A stretch of 64,000 nucleotides of DNA from Defluviitalea saccharophila (GTDB lineage Bacteria > Bacillota > Clostridia > Lachnospirales > Defluviitaleaceae), in assembly GCF_038396635.1 (NCBI RefSeq), contig NZ_CP121687.1:1984001-2048000 (forward strand). The letters are read 5' to 3'. Below, one piece after another: positions 7,689 through 15,756 of this stretch; within the stretch, counting starts at the first letter, position 1, and every line of letters starts with the position of its first letter. A program made the position numbers and the translations under genes. Under the pieces are notes generated by a model. It searched no databases. It had not been told where the DNA came from and saw only the letters and a program-made list of their open reading frames with translations.

Positions 7689-9029
7689 ATGCTTAAAAAT
7701 ATAGCTATTCCAGAGGAAGTCGTAGAGATTATTTCTACATTAAATGAAAATGGTTACGAAGGATATATTGTTGGAGGCTGTGTACGGGACCTTTTAATGG
7801 ATAGAACCCCTCAGGATTGGGATTTGACCACTTCCGCAAAGCCGGAGGACGTAAAAAAATTATTTAAGAAAACCTATGATACAGGCATTGCCCACGGTAC
7901 CGTAACGGTCATCTTAAATAATAAACATTTTGAAATCACTACCTATAGAATAGAAGGCATCTATGAAGACCATAGACGGCCCAAGGAAGTTACCTTTACC
8001 AATGATTTAGAAGAAGATTTATCCCGAAGAGATTTTACGATGAATGCCATTGCCTATCATCCTAAAGAAGGATTTATAGATCCCACAGGAGGCATAGAGG
8101 ACATCAAGAGAAAAAGCATACGATGTGTGGGTAATCCCCATAAGAGATTTGAAGAGGATGCCCTTAGAATGCTAAGGGGGATTCGATTTTCTTCTCAGCT
8201 TGACTTCACAATAGAAGAAAATACCTTAGAAGCCATTAAAACTAATGCCCATCTTATTGCATACATAAGCGCTGAAAGAATAAAAGAAGAACTGGATAAA
8301 ATTCTTTTAGCAAGTTATACTAATAAATTCATGCTTCTGCATGAGACCCGCATTCTTAAATTTATCCTTCCTGAAGTGGATAAATGCTTTACGGTAGAAC
8401 AAAATCACCCACATCATGTGGATAATGTGGGCATTCACACCCTAAAAGCGTTGGAAGCTGTGGATAAAATCCTGACTTTAAGATGGACTATGCTCCTTCA
8501 TGACATTGGAAAGCCGGAGCATAAAACCACCGATGAAAAAGGCATTAATCATTTTCGCGGTCATGTGGAGAAAAGTGTGGAACTGGCAGAAAAAATCATG
8601 CTAAGGCTTCGATTTGATAAAAAAAGTATGAATCATATTTTAAAGCTTATAAAATGGCATGATAGCAGAATAAAAGAAGATAAGCAGTCCGTAAAAGAAG
8701 TGCTTTATCATATAGGAGAAGAAGCCTTTTTAGACTTATTAAAGGTACAAGCAGCCGATGCCATCGCTCAAAACCCCGCATATTATCAAGGAAAAGAAGA
8801 CAAGCTTAAAAACCTATATAAAATGTATGAAGAAATTAAAGCAAAAAATGAATGCTTTACCTTAAAAGATTTGGCGGTAAACGGCCAGGATTTAATTAAG
8901 ACAGGCATAAAAGAAGGGAAGCAAATAGGCGAAATTCTTGAATACCTTCTTAAACTCGTCATAGAAAATCCAGAGCTTAATGAAAAAGAAACCCTTCTTT
9001 CCCGTGTAAAAGAAAAATATAGTCTATAA
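7689..9029 (+). CDS. cca: CCA-adding enzyme (tRNA nucleotidyltransferase) with HD domain
   Basis: A 446-residue class II polymerase-beta-type nucleotidyltransferase that builds or repairs the 3' CCA of tRNAs. The N-terminal catalytic head shows GGCVRDLLM and the metal-binding DWDLTT (about residues 31-50), followed by a neck region with RRDFTMNAIAY. The C-terminal half has an HD phosphohydrolase-type motif (LLHDIGKPEH and later HVEKSVELAE). TGGAGGT at 7678-7684 fits the ATG at 7689; the upstream ATG at 7659 would overlap the promoter region and lacks a site. It is flanked by terminators, so it is probably monocistronic. Confidence 0.93.
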   Translation: MLKNIAIPEEVVEIISTLNENGYEGYIVGGCVRDLLMDRTPQDWDLTTSAKPEDVKKLFKKTYDTGIAHGTVTVILNNKHFEITTYRIEGIYEDHRRPKEVTFTNDLEEDLSRRDFTMNAIAYHPKEGFIDPTGGIEDIKRKSIRCVGNPHKRFEEDALRMLRGIRFSSQLDFTIEENTLEAIKTNAHLIAYISAERIKEELDKILLASYTNKFMLLHETRILKFILPEVDKCFTVEQNHPHHVDNVGIHTLKALEAVDKILTLRWTMLLHDIGKPEHKTTDEKGINHFRGHVEKSVELAEKIMLRLRFDKKSMNHILKLIKWHDSRIKEDKQSVKEVLYHIGEEAFLDLLKVQAADAIAQNPAYYQGKEDKLKNLYKMYEEIKAKNECFTLKDLAVNGQDLIKTGIKEGKQIGEILEYLLKLVIENPELNEKETLLSRVKEKYSL

Positions 9030-9031
9030 TA

Positions 9032-9087
9032 AAAACCCCATGTTATAAAAGAACTATATCTATATGTTCTCTATAACATGGGGTTTT
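9032..9087. terminator. Bidirectional terminator between cca and the converging ABC operon
   Basis: A perfect 16-bp outer stem (AAAACCCCATGTTATA at 9032-9047 pairing with 9072-9087) encloses a smaller AGAAC/GTTCT hairpin. T runs are present on both strands. Confidence 0.9.
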
Positions 9088-9105
9088 TAAGGAGGGAGGA
9101 AAGAA

Positions 9106-10062
9106 TTATTCTTCTGTTTTTTCTGTTGTTGTAAAATGGTCTATGGTTAATTCTGTTGGCAGCAGAGAAGTGGCTTGGACCTTATATATAAATTTTTTAT
9201 CGCCTAAAGTAACATAAGTATCTTCGTCTTCATCTACGGTATTGCCTACATATAGGGTTAAAGTGGAATCCTCTTGATCACTTAAGTACAATGTTACGGT
9301 AGCCCATGGCTCTTTTAGTCCATACGCTTCCAGGGCTTTATCATCTGCATGATCCACTGTAAACTCTTTAATCACCTTTCCTCTTAAAGAAGCCAGAAAG
9401 GTATTGACTTTAACTTCATCCAGTTCTTGATTGTCGCTGTACCAACGGGTTAGAAGATCTTCTTCTTTGGAAGTGATAGAAAAGGCTGTATCATTATTTT
9501 TTATTTCAATCTTTTCTACATATTCCTCACTAAAAGATAGAAGACTCTTATCCCTAAGGGAATTTACATCTAAATCTATCTCATCCCAAAGGGAAGCATT
9601 CATGGTATACACTTTTTTGGCATTGTTATCGAGGACATAATATCCTTTTCCCAAGGGAGCGGTATTTCCAAGACTTAAAGTGTTGGAGCTTCCGGCATCA
9701 TCCGTTAAAGTAATACTTTTAGATGGAGCATTAAGCCCATAAACCGATAAATCTTTTGGATTTTCTTCAACCAAGCCATTGGATTTGGGTGATGAGAATC
9801 TGGACAGTATCGTCTCAATGGTATAGGAATTTGCCGGATATTCGATAGGAGAAGCTATATCCCATGTGGTGCCGTTTCTTTTAATCTTTATAGATTGGTC
9901 TTCTCCTAAGATATCTATTTCGGTAATTTTATTTTGATCCTCCTGCCAGATAAGGGTTTCTTTCGTTTCTTCAGTAAGCTTCTCTTTTTGAAAATATTGA
10001 TAGTAAGCAAATACTGCTATAAACAATCCTAAGGCTATAAGGGTGGGAAGAATCTTTTTCAC
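9106..10062 (-). CDS. DUF4340 domain protein, membrane anchored
   Basis: A 318-residue protein with one N-terminal membrane segment (residues 4-24) and an extracellular part of repeated beta-rich units, each with a phrase like DLSVYGLNAPSKSITLT or ALEAYGLKEPWATVTLYL. This duplicated pattern is characteristic of DUF4340 proteins, which occur beside GldG-type ABC systems. It starts at a GTG whose last two bases are shared with the TGA stop of the upstream gldG-like gene, with GGAGG 8 bases before, indicating translational coupling. It is the last gene of a four-gene minus-strand operon. Function is unknown; it probably works with the exporter at the outer membrane face. Confidence 0.82.
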   Translation of the reverse strand: MKKILPTLIALGLFIAVFAYYQYFQKEKLTEETKETLIWQEDQNKITEIDILGEDQSIKIKRNGTTWDIASPIEYPANSYTIETILSRFSSPKSNGLVEENPKDLSVYGLNAPSKSITLTDDAGSSNTLSLGNTAPLGKGYYVLDNNAKKVYTMNASLWDEIDLDVNSLRDKSLLSFSEEYVEKIEIKNNDTAFSITSKEEDLLTRWYSDNQELDEVKVNTFLASLRGKVIKEFTVDHADDKALEAYGLKEPWATVTLYLSDQEDSTLTLYVGNTVDEDEDTYVTLGDKKFIYKVQATSLLPTELTIDHFTTTEKTEE

Positions 10063-11384
10063 AAAGATCGCCTCCTAAAGTATATCATTCCGCCAAATAT
10101 AAAGACAAAAAGAGGGATGAGTAAAACCGATATACCAAAGATTAAAAGCGCTTGACTTCCAATGAGCACAAGAGGTTCTGAGGTATAGGTTTTTGGAGGG
10201 ATATCCACTACAGCGGAATCCGTGCTGAACCATTTTAATGCACCAAAAAAGATTTCGCTGTTTCCAGCCAGTCCAATCACTTGATCGTGGGCAAAAAAGG
10301 CATTTCCAATGACGAAAAGCTGTGTTTTTTTAGTGTCATCCAGTTCTTTTTCGGAAGCTATGGCAATAGGGTTTTCTTCTGAGGTTTGCAAGACAACATT
10401 GGCAGCCATATCGCTGTTTTCATTAACAGACAATCCCCTTGCTCTTGGAATAATGGTTGCGATTCTGTCTTCCTCCAGCTTTTCTATAATTTCGTGGTAA
10501 ACATATTCCGGAATCAGGGTTTCTTCATCCCCGGAATAATTGCGGTTAGGATCGGTCAAAATATTGTCCTCCACAGTAATGCCGTAAGCTGCAGAAAGTT
10601 CTTTTAGATTATTAAGCTTTTCTCCCTCAGTATAGTAATTAAAAGCCAACACCATTTTTCCGCCCTTATCAAGGTAAGCCTTTAATACATCGATTTCTTC
10701 CGAAGTATAATCGATCTGAGGACCAATGATATAGATAATGTCAGCGTCCTCTGGAAGACTGGTCTTTCCTGTCAGGGAATAGCTCTCAACCAATACGCCC
10801 TTTTGCTCCAGGAGAGAACTTAGGACGAGTAAATCCTGATCTTTTTGAAATTCTCCATGGCCTTCCAGGATATATACCTTGGTCTGCTTTTCGGCAGTCA
10901 CATCTAAGATTGCTTGAATAAGAGAGCCTTCCCCATCAAAATACTGTTCTCCCGTTTCATAATTCGTACGAATTAAATCATAAGCTGGAATCTGTTTCGT
11001 TCTTTTACTCGATGAAACTACGGAAGTATACATAGAATCAATCTGATATTCATTGACGAGGCTCGGATTTTTCATAGGGTCAAGGATTTGCATGGATATT
11101 TTATCGTTTACACTGTGCATATTTTCATAGAGCTGATTGACATCCATTGCAATAGAGTCCGACGGCTCTGCAAAAAATAAAATTTCCACTTCTTCATTCA
11201 CATTTTTCAGGGCATTTTGTCCTTCTTCTGAAAGAGAGTATATTTTATCCCGGGTTAAATCCCATTTTAGCTTAGAAGAACCAAGCATTAGATTAATAAG
11301 AATGACAACCCCTACTACAGCAATGGTAAATATAACCGAGTTTGTTCCGTATCTAAGATTCTTTTGAAACTTTTTTTTATTCAT
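10059..11384 (-). CDS. GldG-family auxiliary protein of an ABC exporter
   Basis: A 441-residue protein with a membrane segment near the N-terminus (about residues 17-37), a large extracytoplasmic domain and a final membrane segment (about 410-435) ending in RRRSL. The outside domain resembles the GldG/IFT52-like region: KVYILEGHGEFQKD, DIIYIIGPQIDYTSEEIDVLKAYLDKGGKMVLAFN. In Flavobacteria GldG works with GldA and GldF; in Clostridia the same trio occurs without gliding genes. GAGGAGGT precedes the ATG. It overlaps the next gene by 4 bases and follows the permease gene by 18 bases. Confidence 0.82.
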   Translation of the reverse strand: MNKKKFQKNLRYGTNSVIFTIAVVGVVILINLMLGSSKLKWDLTRDKIYSLSEEGQNALKNVNEEVEILFFAEPSDSIAMDVNQLYENMHSVNDKISMQILDPMKNPSLVNEYQIDSMYTSVVSSSKRTKQIPAYDLIRTNYETGEQYFDGEGSLIQAILDVTAEKQTKVYILEGHGEFQKDQDLLVLSSLLEQKGVLVESYSLTGKTSLPEDADIIYIIGPQIDYTSEEIDVLKAYLDKGGKMVLAFNYYTEGEKLNNLKELSAAYGITVEDNILTDPNRNYSGDEETLIPEYVYHEIIEKLEEDRIATIIPRARGLSVNENSDMAANVVLQTSEENPIAIASEKELDDTKKTQLFVIGNAFFAHDQVIGLAGNSEIFFGALKWFSTDSAVVDIPPKTYTSEPLVLIGSQALLIFGISVLLIPLFVFIFGGMIYFRRRSL

Positions 11385-11402
11385 AGGGACCTCCTCACTT
11401 TA

Positions 11403-12104
11403 CTACTGAAGCCATCGACTTTTGATTACTTTTATGGTTAAAAACAAAAATACTCCTGTAAAACTTAAATAATAGATGATTCCCGAAAGAGAAACAATAC
11501 CACTTTGAAAAGGTGCATAGGGTTCAAAAAGACTAAGGACTTTAATGAACTCCTTTGAAGTACCCGAAAACATACTTTGCAAAAGATCCACAAGCCAGAA
11601 AAATAGCAGAAGACCAAAGCTGATGATTCCAGCGATAATTTGATTTTCCGTTAAGGAAGAAGCAAATACTCCTACGGAAAGAAAGGCAAAGCCAAGCAGG
11701 ATGTTGCCAAGATATGAAGAAAAGATAATTCCCATATCAGGCTTTCCAATAATAGCCACAATGATAACATGGATCAGTGTCAAGCCCAGGGCGATTAAAT
11801 AAACCAAACAGGCACTAAAAAATTTCCCAAGTACGACCTTTTCTACTGAAATTGGAGAAGAAAAAATCAGTTTTTCTGTGCCGTTCTTTTTTTCCTCCGT
11901 AAAAAGTTTCATCGTTAACATTGGTGCAATAAATAAGAATATCATAGGCCAACTGGACATGGCATATTGAATATTGGGGGAGTTTCCGCGAATGACAAAA
12001 TCGCTGAATAAAAATCCCGTTAAAAGCAGAAAAAATCCCATCAATATGTAAGCCTGAGGAGAGTAAAAATATCCCTTTAATTCTCTTTTACAGATGATCC
12101 ACAT
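11403..12104 (-). CDS. ABC-2 type permease (GldF-like)
   Basis: A 233-residue integral membrane protein with six predicted membrane segments, starting MWIICKRELKGYFYSPQAYI, the typical ABC-2 permease opening that inserts a short amphipathic helix before the first segment. It would form the channel for the ATPase encoded just upstream. The start is placed at 12104 because GAGGAGG lies 8-10 bases upstream; the in-frame ATG ten codons earlier overlaps that site. It overlaps the 3' end of the ATPase gene by 17 bases, so the two are coupled. Substrate is unknown. Confidence 0.83.
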   Translation of the reverse strand: MWIICKRELKGYFYSPQAYILMGFFLLLTGFLFSDFVIRGNSPNIQYAMSSWPMIFLFIAPMLTMKLFTEEKKNGTEKLIFSSPISVEKVVLGKFFSACLVYLIALGLTLIHVIIVAIIGKPDMGIIFSSYLGNILLGFAFLSVGVFASSLTENQIIAGIISFGLLLFFWLVDLLQSMFSGTSKEFIKVLSLFEPYAPFQSGIVSLSGIIYYLSFTGVFLFLTIKVIKSRWLQ

Positions 12105-13059
12105 GATTTGATTCCTCCTCACTGGTATTTTCATTTAAAGTAATATGAAGAAATACGTCTTCAAGGCTCATCTTTTTAACCGTCATTTCCAGAATGGGCA
12201 TTCTGCCCTCTGCCAGGGCATAAAATAAAGGACGGCGTAAATCTTTATCTTTTTCACCTTCCACTTGATATCCAAAGATCTTTTCACCTATTTCTTTAAC
12301 CACTTCTACAGAGAGAATTCCTTGAAGGGATGAAATCGTGTAGAGCACATCTTCTTTAGGCCCTTCAACCTCTACATAAAGTTTAGAAACGCTCTGAAAA
12401 CCTTGAGACAGATTTTCCGGGGTATCAATGGCAGCAATTTTTCCTTTATTCATGATAATAATCCTGTCACAGAGAGCATTTACCTCCGGAAGGATATGAG
12501 AGCTTAATATGATGGAATGATTTTGGGATAAGGTTTTAATCATCGTTCTGATTTCTCTGATTTGCTTTGGATCAAGTCCAACAGTTGGTTCATCCAGTAT
12601 CAATACGTCAGGGTCTCCTACCAGGGCTGCAGCGATACCTATTCTTTGTTTATAACCTTTTGAAAGATTCTTAATAAGTCTATTTTTTACGTCCTCAATA
12701 CCGCATAGATTCATTACTCTTATGCATTCTTCCTTGTTTTTTTTAGGAATACCCTTTAACTCACAGCAAAATTTAAGATATTCAATAACCGTCATATCAG
12801 GGTATAGGGGAGGGTTTTCAGGCAGATAGCCTATATGCCTTTTTGCTTTTTTTGGAGCTTCTAATAAATCTATTCCGTTAATTTCTATCGTTCCTTCGTC
12901 TGGAACGAGTAAACCGCAGATCATATTCATGGTGGTTGATTTTCCGGCTCCGTTAGGACCTAAAAATCCTAGTATCTCACCGTCATTTAGAGAAAAGCTG
13001 ATGTCACTTACAGCATTTAGGGAGCCATAAGTTTTGGATAAACTTCTAACCTCTATCAT
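12088..13059 (-). CDS. ABC transporter ATP-binding protein (GldA-like)
   Basis: A 323-residue ATPase. Walker A is GPNGAGKST (about residues 37-45), the signature is LSKGYKQRIG, Walker B is VLILDEPTVGLDP, and the switch His lies in ILSSHILPEV. A C-terminal extension of about 90 residues (YVEVEGPKEDVLYTISSL onward) is the accessory domain seen in DrrA/GldA-type exporters. The start at 13059 has AAAGGAG 7 bases upstream. It is first in the minus-strand operon ATPase-permease-GldG-DUF4340. The operon ends at the bidirectional terminator near 9087. Confidence 0.88.
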   Translation of the reverse strand: MIEVRSLSKTYGSLNAVSDISFSLNDGEILGFLGPNGAGKSTTMNMICGLLVPDEGTIEINGIDLLEAPKKAKRHIGYLPENPPLYPDMTVIEYLKFCCELKGIPKKNKEECIRVMNLCGIEDVKNRLIKNLSKGYKQRIGIAAALVGDPDVLILDEPTVGLDPKQIREIRTMIKTLSQNHSIILSSHILPEVNALCDRIIIMNKGKIAAIDTPENLSQGFQSVSKLYVEVEGPKEDVLYTISSLQGILSVEVVKEIGEKIFGYQVEGEKDKDLRRPLFYALAEGRMPILEMTVKKMSLEDVFLHITLNENTSEEESNHVDHL

Positions 13060-13243
13060 AAAAACACTCCTTTTGAGGTAATAATCATATATAGTATAAT
13101 TTACCCTTGTGAACAATTTATGAACAAATTGTAAATTAGATGAAAATCACCGATTCCTGTCCTCATATTTTTTTATTTATTCTCATAAATATATATAGAA
13201 TCCACTAAAATCGTGAATTCGTAAATAGAGCGGGGGTGAGACA

Positions 13244-14233
13244 TTGAAAGGGCTAAACCCAGAAATAGTAAGAGGATTTGGATATAAGCTCAAGGCTTAT
13301 ACACCCTTTAGAAATTCTTTTATCTGTGAGACAAACCAAGGAATAAAAGTCATTCAAGCAATGGATGGAGATATCCCGCAGCTTCTTTTTCAACATAGTG
13401 CGAAAGAGCATCTGTATCAAAATGGATTCAAATGGGTTGATCGGTTTTATATTTCAGAAAGAAATGCCCCCTATTATATCCATGAAGGGACAATCTATGT
13501 AATGACAGACTGGGTGGATGGAAGAGAATGCGATTTTGACAGCTTGGAGGATATTATTAAAGCGGTTTCTACTTTGGCGGATATGCATAAGGTATCAAAA
13601 GGAATGATTCCAGTAGAAGGAAGCCGCATAAAATATGATGAAAGAAGCCTGCCCTTGGTCATTAAAAAAAGAACCAATGAATTGTCCACAATGAAGAAAA
13701 GAATTAATAAGCAAAGTCGTATGAGCGATTTTGACTTAGTATTTTTAAAGCATTATAGGTATTACGAAGAACTCTGTATGAGATCTCTGGAATGGCTTGA
13801 AAAATCCGATTATAATGCAATCCATCAAAAAGTAAAAAAAGAAAAATGGTTTTACCATAATGATTATACATATCATAATTTAATTATGGTTCCCAGTGGT
13901 GACTTATATGTTACCCATTTTGAAGAATGCAGATACGGTCTTCCCATCTATGACTTGGTTTCTGTTCTAAAAAAGATTATGAAAAAACACAATTGGGATA
14001 TTCACATTGCCTCTAAGCTTCTTTCTTTATATATGGAAAAAGTAAATATCAGTGAAGAAAAGAATATTTTAATCAGTCTTTTAATTCTTCCCGATGACTT
14101 TTTAAAGGTATGCAACCGATATTATAACACACGAAGAGCATGGGCGTCTCAGAGCCTTCTAAGAAAATTAAATCTTATTATAGAGCAAAAAGAAAATGTT
14201 GCCCAATTCATAGACTATATAGAATCTCTTTAG
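13244..14233 (+). CDS. CotS-family spore coat protein (kinase-like fold)
   Basis: A 329-residue protein of the CotS/YutH group, which has the aminoglycoside phosphotransferase/choline kinase fold. The segment WFYHNDYTYHNLIM (about residues 203-216) corresponds to the catalytic HxDxxxxN loop, here H-N-D-x-x-x-H-N. A metal-loop Asp is not obvious: the following text reads VTHFEECRYGLPIYDL, where an Asp is expected before the aromatic. Members are found in spore coats and may or may not be active enzymes. It begins with TTG after GGGGGTGAG. A small stem GAAGCC/GGTTTC with eight T residues (14245-14269) terminates it. No neighbouring gene is a coat gene. Confidence 0.78.
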   Translation: MKGLNPEIVRGFGYKLKAYTPFRNSFICETNQGIKVIQAMDGDIPQLLFQHSAKEHLYQNGFKWVDRFYISERNAPYYIHEGTIYVMTDWVDGRECDFDSLEDIIKAVSTLADMHKVSKGMIPVEGSRIKYDERSLPLVIKKRTNELSTMKKRINKQSRMSDFDLVFLKHYRYYEELCMRSLEWLEKSDYNAIHQKVKKEKWFYHNDYTYHNLIMVPSGDLYVTHFEECRYGLPIYDLVSVLKKIMKKHNWDIHIASKLLSLYMEKVNISEEKNILISLLILPDDFLKVCNRYYNTRRAWASQSLLRKLNLIIEQKENVAQFIDYIESL

Positions 14234-14244
14234 TTTCATATTTT

Positions 14245-14269
14245 GAAGCCGAAAAGGTTTCTTTTTTTT
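14245..14269 (+). terminator. Intrinsic terminator after the cotS-like gene
   Basis: A short stem GAAGCC / GGTTTC with a 5-nt loop is followed by eight T residues. Confidence 0.65.
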
Positions 14270-14330
14270 GTGCTTTTTTTAGTGTATAATGGAAGCTGTA
14301 TAAAAAATGAATTGAAAAGAGGGAGTTAAG

Positions 14331-15626
14331 ATGTCTGACAAAAAGAAGAAAAGCAGTGCAAAAGCCCAGTCTGACTTTATTCGATTCATGCTTTTAACAG
14401 GTTTAGGAGGAATAATCATATTACTCATTACTCTATTCGTGGTAGCCGCTACAATGACAAACAAGAAACCTAAGAGTAAAGAAGAATCCCCTAAAGAAGA
14501 GAAAGCTCCTGTAGAAAGACAAGCAACAGGAGAAATGGAAGAAGTTATAGGCGTTGTAATAAAAAGTCCTGGAAATGACACCATACAGATCCTGAATGTT
14601 GAAAATGAAAAAGAAATAGTTCTTCAGATTGAAAACGGCGTTGAGATGAAAGATATATATGGTCAGTCCATGAGCTTAAAAGAATTTAAAGTCGGAGATA
14701 TGGTTGAGACAAAGTACGATAAGGGAAACATGGTTCCTAAATATCTTAGAATAAGTGGAGAAGCCTGGGAGCAGGACCGTGTTAAAAACGTAAAAATTAA
14801 CTTAGAAGGGAAAACAATAGAAATAGGAAACAATATTTATACCTACACGAATAATCTTATTTCAATGTATAAGGGAGATCCTATTTCCATAGATCAAATA
14901 GACTCCATAGATGAACTCACTTTAAGAGGCTATAAGAATTATGTTTGGTTTATTGATGTTAAGGCATCCCATGGATATATTAATATCACTGCTTCAAAGG
15001 ATGAAGAAGGGACAGTAGAAATCGATAACGGCATGACCCTTCCTATAAAAGAAGCTAAAAATATTGCAGTTACTGAAGGTCAGCATAAAGTTGTCATCAA
15101 AAAAGAAGGCTATGAGCCGATTGCGAAAAATGTTCAAGTGGATTCCATGCAAACTGTGGAAATAGATTTAGGAGAAATGCAAAAGAAAGTTGGAAGGCTT
15201 CATGTAGTCGCTAAAGGTGTTTCAGATTATAAAGTATTTATTAATAATGTGGAGTACCCAGGAAATGAAGCCATCCTGCTGGAGTATGGGGATTATCATT
15301 TAGTAGTTAAAAAAGAAGGCTACAAAGATTGGAACAAGGATTTCAAAATGAATGAAGAAGTAAAGAGAATTGATGTAGAGCTTCAAAAAGAAGAAGTGCC
15401 TCAATTTGTCAAGGTATCTATAGACACCAACCCTACCGGGGCAGAAGTATATATAGATGATAGTTTTATAGGCATATCTCCTATAGACGCACAGGTTCCT
15501 TATGGACAGCATAAGATTTCTCTCATAAAGGAAGGATACAGTCCTCTTCACATTCCCGTGAGCTTGGATGAAACGCAAAAACAAAGGAGTTTCCTGTTTA
15601 CACTGCAAGAAGCAGCGAACGAATAA
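14331..15626 (+). CDS. Membrane-anchored protein with three PEGA domains
   Basis: A 431-residue protein with a basic N-terminus, one membrane segment (about residues 20-43) and a long extracellular part. A beta-rich region of about 150 residues comes first. Three PEGA-type repeats follow at roughly 214-283, 288-353 and 357-427, each with a HKVVIKKEGY, YHLVVKKEGY or HKISLIKEGY core. The last copy has the classic opening VSIDTNPTGAEVYIDDSFIG. PEGA domains are surface or envelope modules found in S-layer-type proteins and sensory proteins; no enzyme activity is implied. GAGGGAG precedes the ATG. A promoter-like -10 (TATAAT at 14285-14290) lies upstream without a convincing -35. Confidence 0.85.
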   Translation: MSDKKKKSSAKAQSDFIRFMLLTGLGGIIILLITLFVVAATMTNKKPKSKEESPKEEKAPVERQATGEMEEVIGVVIKSPGNDTIQILNVENEKEIVLQIENGVEMKDIYGQSMSLKEFKVGDMVETKYDKGNMVPKYLRISGEAWEQDRVKNVKINLEGKTIEIGNNIYTYTNNLISMYKGDPISIDQIDSIDELTLRGYKNYVWFIDVKASHGYINITASKDEEGTVEIDNGMTLPIKEAKNIAVTEGQHKVVIKKEGYEPIAKNVQVDSMQTVEIDLGEMQKKVGRLHVVAKGVSDYKVFINNVEYPGNEAILLEYGDYHLVVKKEGYKDWNKDFKMNEEVKRIDVELQKEEVPQFVKVSIDTNPTGAEVYIDDSFIGISPIDAQVPYGQHKISLIKEGYSPLHIPVSLDETQKQRSFLFTLQEAANE

Positions 15627-15693
15627 GGATAATTTCAGAAAATAACCACAAGACGCAAAATAAAAGCAAGTACAAAGATTGAAACGGGAAGGA

Positions 15694-15722
15694 TTGACAA
15701 AGACTTTTTTATAAGTTAAATT
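15694..15722 (+). promoter_or_regulatory. Sigma-A-type promoter for the phosphoglucomutase gene
   Basis: TTGACA at 15694-15699 is followed after 17 bases by TAAATT at 15717-15722, 35 bases before the start codon. Confidence 0.45.
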
Positions 15723-15756
15723 ATACTTATTATTAATACAGATATTGGGGGGTATT

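Noticed and set aside
9106-13059. Gliding motility operon
   Set aside because: Only the ABC part of the Gld set is present; the same trio is found in non-gliding Clostridia.
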